Position numbers and translations under genes: made by a program. Under the pieces are notes generated by a model, which was not told the origin of the DNA, made no database searches, and saw only the letters and a program-made list of their open reading frames with translations. This document shows, one piece after another, positions 58,310 to 64,000 of a DNA stretch of 64,000 nt; positions within the stretch are counted from its first letter, which is position 1; every line of letters starts with the position of its first letter. The stretch is from assembly GCA_051453625.1 (NCBI GenBank), contig JBOZIK010000001.1, positions 164,243,891 to 164,307,890 of the forward strand, given 5' to 3'. This DNA is from Welwitschia mirabilis. Its lineage: Eukaryota > Gnetophyta > Gnetopsida > Welwitschiales.

Positions 58310-60057
58310 TGATAGGATCAAGAACCCTAGAGAAGGGATGAATAAGTTCTTTAAAAATTTTAATACAATATTCTAAATAAATCCAATCTTAAACAAAACT
58401 TACATATAATAATAAACTAATCTAAAATGTGTATAATATAATAAAATAATGGAAGTAAAGAAACAATGACTAGAAGCATAAAAATACCAATTGGATGCAA
58501 GCCAGATTTATAGTGGTTCAGGAAACCCCCTACTTCACTCTCAATGATCAGCTTATCCCTAAGCTAGGTCTTAGATCTTTTTTACTCCATCAAGTATTTC
58601 AAGTTTACCTGTAGCCTTTACAAATATACTTTTTCAAGCTTAATCTCAACCTTAAATGGAATTTTTAAGTCTTAGTTTTAATCTTTGAATGGACTTTTTA
58701 GGGCTTACTCTCAACCTTTGAACAGACTTTTCAAGGCCTAGTCTCAACCTTTCACAAAGAAAGGTAGTGATCTAATGATGCATTTAGAGCATAGATATCA
58801 TTCATTCTTGATTCATCAGATTTGATGGATCTCTTCACTTATAAATATAAAATAAAATGAATCTTTTGATCTAACCTTGAATGTAGAGATGATGCTAATG
58901 GAAGATCATCTTCAGTCANNNNNNNNNNNNNNNNNNNNNNNNNNNNNNNNNNNNNNNNNNNNNNNNNNNNNNNNNNNNNNNNNNNNNNNNNNNNNNNNNN
59001 NNNNNNNNNNNNNNNNNNNNNNNNNNNNNNNNNNNNNNNNNNNNNNNNNNNNNNNNNNNNNNNNNNNNNNNNNNNNNNNNNNNNNNNNNNNNNNNNNNNN
59101 NNNNNNNNNNNNNNNNNNNNNNNNNNNNNNNNNNNNNNNNNNNNNNNNNNNNNNNNNNNNNNNNNNNNNNNNNNNNNNNNNNNNNNNNNNNNNNNNNNNN
59201 NNNNNNNNNNNNNNNNNNNNNNNNNNNNNNNNNNNNNNNNNNNNNNNNNNNNNNNNNNNCAATTTCTTATAGCTCCCTATCTAGTTGACCTCATTTGGGT
59301 TTGATTAACCTTAGTTTAATCTCCTGTAACATTATCCAGTCACATACTCCTCCTGATAAAAATTCTTTCTAGTTTTTAACATTGAGTCTAGTTGACTTCT
59401 TTAGGTGTCTGATCAATCCCATGATGATTGGATTAGGAGTAATAGCTGCACAATGCTCAAGTCCAGTCGACCCCATCATAAGTCTAGTTGACCCCTTATC
59501 ATTTAGTCTAAGGATACCATTTATCAGGTCCTCAAATCTGATCAACTCCATAAAGGTCCAATCAGGGATACTGATTCTTAAATTTATAGGTCTGGTTAAC
59601 TNNNNNNNNNNNNNNNNNNNNNNNNNNNNNNNNNNNNNNNNNNNNNNNNNNNNNNNNNNNNNNNNNNNNNNNNNNNNNNNNNNNNNNNNNNNNNNNNNNN
59701 NCAAGGATACCATTTATCAAGTCCTCAAATCTGATCGACTCCATAAAGGTTCAATAGACCCCTTTCCATTTGGTTCAGGGATACTGATTCTTAAGTTTAT
59801 AGATCTGGTTAACTCCATCAAAAATCTGATCAACCCCTCTAGATGTAGTTCATTTTCTATCTACTTCAGGTGTAGTTGATCTCTTGAAAATCTGGTCGAC
59901 CCCTCAAGAAGGTAAATGAACTGATAAGTTTCTAGTGCTCAGAAGTTAATGATTTTAGTTTCATCTTTCGATCTACAAGTAAATTAACATCTTTTACATA
60001 AGATACATACATAGAAAATATTTATTTGACATTAACTGATAAAAAATAATATAATAG
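58310..60057 (-). repeat. Element J 3' LTR
   Basis: Reverse complement of the element I LTRs: 58,310 reads TGATAGGATCAAGAACCCTA (LTR end ...CTAGGGTTCTTGATCCTATCA in reverse), and the LTR start lies at 60,057 beside PPT CAAAGGGGGAGA. The motif array lies at 59,280-59,910 (tgaccccttat, ctggtcgacccct, gtcgaccccatc). A 341-N gap (58,919) hides the TATA region. The 100-N gap at 59,602 has a ~90-base overlap on each side. Collapsed length about 1.55 kb. Confidence 0.8.
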
Positions 60058-60069
60058 TCTCCCCCTTTG
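60058..60069 (-). promoter_or_regulatory. Element J polypurine tract next to LTR
   Basis: CAAAGGGGGAGA on the minus strand abutting the LTR. Sets orientation: this LTR is the 3' LTR of a minus-strand element. Confidence 0.7.
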
Positions 60070-60206
60070 ACACTGATGGCAAATAATACTTAGTTGTAAA
60101 ACTTAGAACTTTTAGAAAAGCTCCCCTTTTAGAAAAGCTCCTCTTGACACTGATGGTAAACAATACTTAGTTGTGAAAAATAGAAATTTTAGAAAAGCTT
60201 TCCTAT
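60067..60206 (-). repeat. Tandemly duplicated PPT module, element J
   Basis: Two units of about 76 bases (60,069-60,144 and 60,145-60,206 on) share gacactgatgg-aaa-aatacttagttgt and ttttagaaaagct. On the minus strand each unit ends in a purine tract (GTGTCAAAGGGGGAG; GTGTCAAGAGGAG), and a third, weaker tract (ATAGGAAAGC) lies at about 60,190. A further tract lies at 60,652-60,664 (TCCAAAGGGGGAGAA) directly after ORF3. Confidence 0.65.
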
Positions 60207-60718
60207 TTTTAAAATAATATTCATTTTAAAACAAGTTAAGACATTTTGATCAATCATATTTTATGTTTTAAATAAAATAATTTAATATGCATATTTGAAA
60301 GTTTAAAAGGCATAACTTTATAATGAGCATAATGTGATCATGTAAACTTATTTAACATTAAATCAGATGTCACAAATTTTAGTTTATTTCTAATGTTAGA
60401 AGAATTTAAACTTTTTAAATTAAGTATATATGATATCAAAAGAAAAACATATTTAGCATATATGATTCTAAAAAGCACAAATATATTTGAGATATTAAAT
60501 GAAACATGATTTTGTGCAAAATAGATAAGTTCATTTCATTAGACATAAGTAAACATTACAAGGTAGATGTGCAAACATTACAAAGTCTAAGTACTCATTA
60601 AGAGCATACAACTAAAATCATATAAAAATCATTTAATAATACACAACTAATTCTCCCCCTTTGGATATCAATGACAAAGGAGAAAACATAATACAAAACA
60701 AAACATGATTTGAAATTT
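60207..60718 (-). other. Element J non-coding region between ORF3 and PPT
   Basis: AT-rich; parts align with 51,930-52,310 of element I (for example the text around TTCAAAATG...ATTTTAAAATTGAATA). It contains PPT-like 60,652-60,664. No gene. Confidence 0.5.
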
Positions 60719-61834
60719 TTAATCAGACTCCTCCTCTTCTTCTTCTTCTTCAGAGTCTTCCTCTGAATCTTCTTCATCACCTCTTATATGACCTAAGCTA
60801 GTGGTCTCTATTAAAGTATTAGTAATATTATAAATAGCTGCTATAAGTGCTTCTTTCATGTATCTCATACAAGAGTTAATCTATCTTAGATATGAAAGGG
60901 TCTCATTAGGAGAGGCTTCCTCTGGAGAAGGAGACTTTAAGGGTTTCATAGAAAATAAGGTTTCATACCCAATAGATGCCATAGGCTAGAGAGTCTCCAA
61001 TTTTGGATAAAAGATAACAAAAAAATGGTAGCAAATACTTGTGATAAGCACAGAGTAAGGTAAAGCCCTTCTTTGGTACTCTAGTTATGAGACCATATTC
61101 TTGAGTATTATAATAGGAGCATCAATAGAATGCTCCGTCCCTACCAAATACATCAGATATTCTCTATAGCAAGAGGCCTCATCACAATCTCCAGCTAAAG
61201 GTAAGAAGCTATAGGTAAAAATCAAATGTAGAAAATGATATTTTAAAGTCAATAAAGAAGTAGAAAGGGTATGCTTCCAAGAATGTACCTTACCATAAAT
61301 CTCCCTTATAACAGCAGGCTTGTCTTTCATGGTGTCTCTAAGAGGTCAAAACTCATCATAGTCACCTCTTGGAAGATCATTTAGGTCATAAATGAGATTG
61401 ACTATTACTCTTATTTACTTCCCCAAAATAAGGGTTTCAAGGGTTCTAGAGTCATGATCATAAGAAGCATTACAGTAAAGCATCCGAGTGAGAAAAGGAT
61501 AAGCAAAATTAGAAACATCCAAAAAGTGATTAAGATCCTGATTTCTCAGGATTTGAATAACTTCCCTGAGCTTTGAAGTGGCTACTAATCATTCTTAGCA
61601 CACTAGTTTCTTCTTAAACTTCTCTGATAACTTGTTAATGTCCTCCTCTGATATCTCTTAGAAGAAAATAACCTTCCCTAAAGGAGCTTCCTTTACTCTC
61701 CTCCTGGATGAGCTTTCAACTATTTCAGAACTTTGCAAGTAAGAAAACAGAGAAAAAAACACTAGATCTGGGAGCAAAGCTTTGGATCTTGAGGAAAGAG
61801 ATCTAGATCTAAGAGATGGAAAAGGCTAGAACAT
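60719..61834 (-). pseudogene. Element J ORF3, plant retroelement third ORF
   Basis: From ATG 61,834 to TAA 60,719 a single frame of 372 codons with in-frame stops but no frameshift. It opens with a Ser/Arg-rich stretch (SLRSRSLSSRSKALLPD), then EDINKLSEKFKKKLV, REVIQILRNQDLNHFLDVSN, YPFLTRMLYCNASYDHDSRT, IRVIVNLIYDLNDLPRGDYD, then HTLSTSLLTLKYHFLHLIFT and HSIDAPIIILKNM, a Pro-rich hinge (KPLKSPSPEEASP), and an extreme acidic tail of Asp/Glu/Ser at 60,722-60,778. The middle resembles PF20167-type putative plant transposon protein domains, function unknown. No signal peptide or membrane anchor. Stops fall mostly where Gln, Arg or Trp fits. Element A has the homologue at 4,588-5,640; element I lacks it. 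Confidence 0.65.
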
Positions 61835-61924
61835 AATGAAATTGATTTAGGGTCCTCTTTCTTTTATAGACTATGCGAAATAAGGCAAAAAGAAGAAAGA
61901 AATAGGGTTCAGTGACGATACTTT

Positions 61925-62105
61925 TGCATTATGATTCATTATGTCTAGTTAATCACTTGAGATTCTAGTCAACCCATTGAGACTTGGGTCTATAGTATTG
62001 GAAGGGATGTGGAAGACTAGACTTTTAGGCTAATCGACCAATCACATCTGGTCGACTGAATCATAGATCTAGTCGACCTGCAATCAGCTAGAGGATGATG
62101 ACTGG
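61925..62105 (-). repeat. Element J pol-ORF3 spacer motif array
   Basis: Minus strand: gcaggtcgactagatc, ttcagtcgaccagatg, attggtcgattagcc, tgggttgactagaatc, gtgattaactagac, the same word as in the LTRs, at spacings of about 20-55. It precedes ORF3, as in element A (4,100-4,470). Confidence 0.7.
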
Positions 62106-63005
62106 ACCCCCAATTCATTTTCATGATTGATAATTAAGTTACAAACACAGGGTGTTACATCAGAATTCTCCAAAAAATATTCAGTTTCAGTAAGATTTAG
62201 GCTAATACTATAGTTTGTATGAAATATCTGATCGATCAATTTAGTATCTATTCTGTAAACATTAACCACTTATTTTGCAAAAAATATAGAAACATTTGTT
62301 TTCTTATTTATAACTTCACATTTTGACTTTTCAAAAATTACTTTGTGACCTTTGTCACATAATTGACTGATGCTTAATAAATTATGTTTTAATCCATTTA
62401 CTTAAAGTACATCATTAAGGTTAAACAACTTACCTCCCTTGATGCAACCTGTATCTTCTATCTTTGCCTTTTCGTCATTTTTAAAAATAATTTCTCCTTC
62501 ATTTGTACTCCTTAGGTACTGATAGCTTGATTTTTCTCCTNNNNNNNNNNNNNNNNNNNNNNNNNNNNNNNNNNNNNNNNNNNNNNNNNNNNNNNNNNNN
62601 NNNNNNNNNNNNNNNNNNNNNNNNNNNNNNNNNNNNNNNNCACTATTTTCATAAAAAAGATTAAAACATTTATTTTCTCATCTACAACTTTATATTTTAA
62701 TTTTTCAAAAATTACTTTGTGACCTTTATCATATAATTGAATAAAACTCAATAAATTATGTTTCAATCCATTTACATAAAGCACATCATCAAGTTTAAGC
62801 AACTTACCTTTCTTGATGCATCTTGTACCTTCTATCTTTACCTTTTTGTTATTTCCAAAAATGACTTCTCATTCATTTATACTCTTTAAGTGCTAAAAGT
62901 TTGATTTTTTTCCTAACATATGCCTTGAGCAACCACTATATAGATATCAACTATTTTTGCTTAGTCCTCTAATAGTAATCTATATTAGAAAACTTTGAAA
63001 ATTGT
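62084..63005 (-). pseudogene. Element J protease and GAG-pre-integrase, with pol deleted downstream
   Basis: Minus strand: YLYSGCSRHMLGKKSNF at about 62,946-62,896 is the copia protease site with the catalytic Asp replaced by Tyr (TAT at 62,938-62,940). Then KIEGTRCIKKGKLLKLDDVL, YVNGLKHNLLSFIQLYDKGH. A 100-N gap (62,541) separates two diverged versions of the same ~260 bases. The left version continues KTNVSIFFAK-VVNVYRID (pre-integrase), then runs in frame into about 50 codons unlike integrase (TETEYFLENSDVTP), and then the ORF3 spacer. Integrase, RT and RNase H are absent. Confidence 0.75.
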
Positions 63006-63105
63006 NNNNNNNNNNNNNNNNNNNNNNNNNNNNNNNNNNNNNNNNNNNNNNNNNNNNNNNNNNNNNNNNNNNNNNNNNNNNNNNNNNNNNNNNNNNNNNN
63101 NNNNN

Positions 63106-63520
63106 TGATTTTTTTCCTAACATATGCCTTGAGCAATCACTATATAGATATCAACTATTTTTACTTAGTTCTCTAACAGCAATCTATATTAAAAAACTTT
63201 GAAAATTGTTATCTCTAACCCACTTAGTCTTATTATACTTAGATGCTACATTTCTCTTAGGAATAAATTTAAAGGTAAATTATTTGCAATTTTTAAAAAA
63301 ATCATTAATTGTTTAATTTTACAAAAAAAGCTTTAAATGACTAAATTTACCACAAAAATTACATGAAAGTTTAGAAGCATGCTTACTCTTCCAGTTTACC
63401 TATTTTTGTGATTTATGTGTACTAAAGCTAATACCTTATTATTTTCACACTCTAAGCATCTATTCCAATTTATAATAACTACCAAAAAAATTATTTATAT
63501 AAAAATAAAAATCTTTGACT
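63106..63520 (-). pseudogene. Element J gag end with distal knuckle and second protease-site version
   Basis: 63,106-63,210 repeats 62,902-63,005 (overlap across the 100-N gap), again with Tyr in place of the catalytic Asp. Upstream on the minus strand: SKHASKLSCNFCGKFSHLK, a knuckle keeping C-x2-C-x4-H but losing the last Cys, then KFIPKRNVASKYNKTKWVRD, the usual lead-in to the copia protease. Matches YHFCGRIGHSKFIC of element I. Confidence 0.7.
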
Positions 63521-64000
63521 TAATAAATTAGACTGGTATTGTCAGATTTTAGCACATTACATTTCTCTTCTAATTTCTTATTTTCTTTGGTGATAGTCTT
63601 CATTGCTCTATTTAAATCATTTATCTTCTTAGCTAGATTTTCATATTTCTTATACAACTCCTGATATGTGTCTTTTAACTCGTCGTTTTCCTCATTGGTC
63701 ATGTCCAAATCATCAGTCTCTATTATGCTAGGAGCATCTTTGAGTAATGGCATAAAAGCCATAAAAGACAACATTCTATCTATGTCTACTTTTTGAACTA
63801 AGTAGCTTTCATCATCATTATTATCATTTTCATTGTTCCATGTGGTAATAAAAAATGGATTCTTAAATTTCTTGTTATCTCTCTTTATGTTAGAGAACTC
63901 ATTTGCCATATGACCAAATCCTTTTCATAAGTAGCATCAGATCTCTTTACCCTTTTCTTGCTAGTTTCTATATTTCAAATTACTCCTTTTTGTATTTCTA
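63520..64000 (-). pseudogene. Element J gag, knuckle and coiled-coil region
   Basis: Minus strand from the edge: KEI-CYL-KGFGHMANEF, the first zinc knuckle with second and last Cys lost, then an open 129-codon stretch (63,909-63,520): acidic linker (NNENDNNDDESY), MLSFMAFMPLLKDAPSI, NEENDELKDTYQELYKKYEN, and a heptad-like coiled coil (LAKKINDLNRAMKTITKENK). This segment is shared with I (SFMACVPLLQDMP). The N-terminal gag core and 5' LTR lie beyond the window. Confidence 0.8.

Noticed and set aside
59369-59879. Frames of 114 and 165 codons on both strands with repetitive LVDP/INPM-type text
   Set aside because: Translations of the GTCGAC motif array inside LTR J; repetitive because the DNA is.

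Overview
The window reads as the heterochromatic, transposon-packed part of an angiosperm nuclear genome in a draft assembly. It is very AT-rich, has no recognisable host gene, and is filled with decayed LTR retrotransposons of the two plant superfamilies (Ty1-copia and Ty3-gypsy). The copia family with the best-marked ends has initiator-Met-tRNA-type primer sites, and two gypsy elements have tRNA-Asp-type sites. Twenty-eight runs of N interrupt it, most exactly 100 long, and many are flanked by unmerged overlapping contig ends, so some apparent duplications are assembly products. I cannot name the species. Nothing bacterial or viral-episomal is present; every long reading frame is retroelement-derived or an artefact of N runs.

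Layout, left to right. Element A (1 to about 7,164, +) is a SIRE-like copia element with gag, protease, integrase, RT and RNase H, a spacer of GTCGAC-type motifs, a third ORF, and a 3' LTR. Around 7.2-11.7 kb are an orphan primer-binding site (8,916) and a minus-strand copia integrase fragment (C). Element D (11,730-19,128, -) is a complete-looking gypsy LTR pair with tRNA-Asp-type PBS and PPT but almost no readable coding. Two related LTRs (19,242-20,044 and 38,321-39,080, called E) bracket a gypsy polyprotein F (20.9-25.2 kb, +) and a second copia element G (31.1-38.1 kb, +).

From 41.9 kb onward an Athila-like gypsy element H (+) has been split twice. Copia element I (44,874-53,975, +) sits in its protease-RT linker. 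Copia element J (58,310 to beyond the right edge, -) sits in the C-terminal part of its integrase. I and J are the same family, related to A. All three host/insert junctions lie in gap-free sequence.

How the parts relate: A shows the full family plan (gag-pol-spacer-ORF3-PPT-LTR). I keeps pol but has lost ORF3 and an in-frame part of gag. J keeps gag and ORF3 but has lost integrase, RT and RNase H. The LTRs and the pol-ORF3 spacer carry arrays of a degenerate GGGGTCGACYAGAC-like motif whose variants look like CpG decay. The most interesting signals are these motif arrays, ORF3 and the complementary deletion derivatives. All coding parts are pseudogenes with many stops, mostly at codons where Gln, Arg or Trp is expected, as methylation-driven C-to-T decay would produce.
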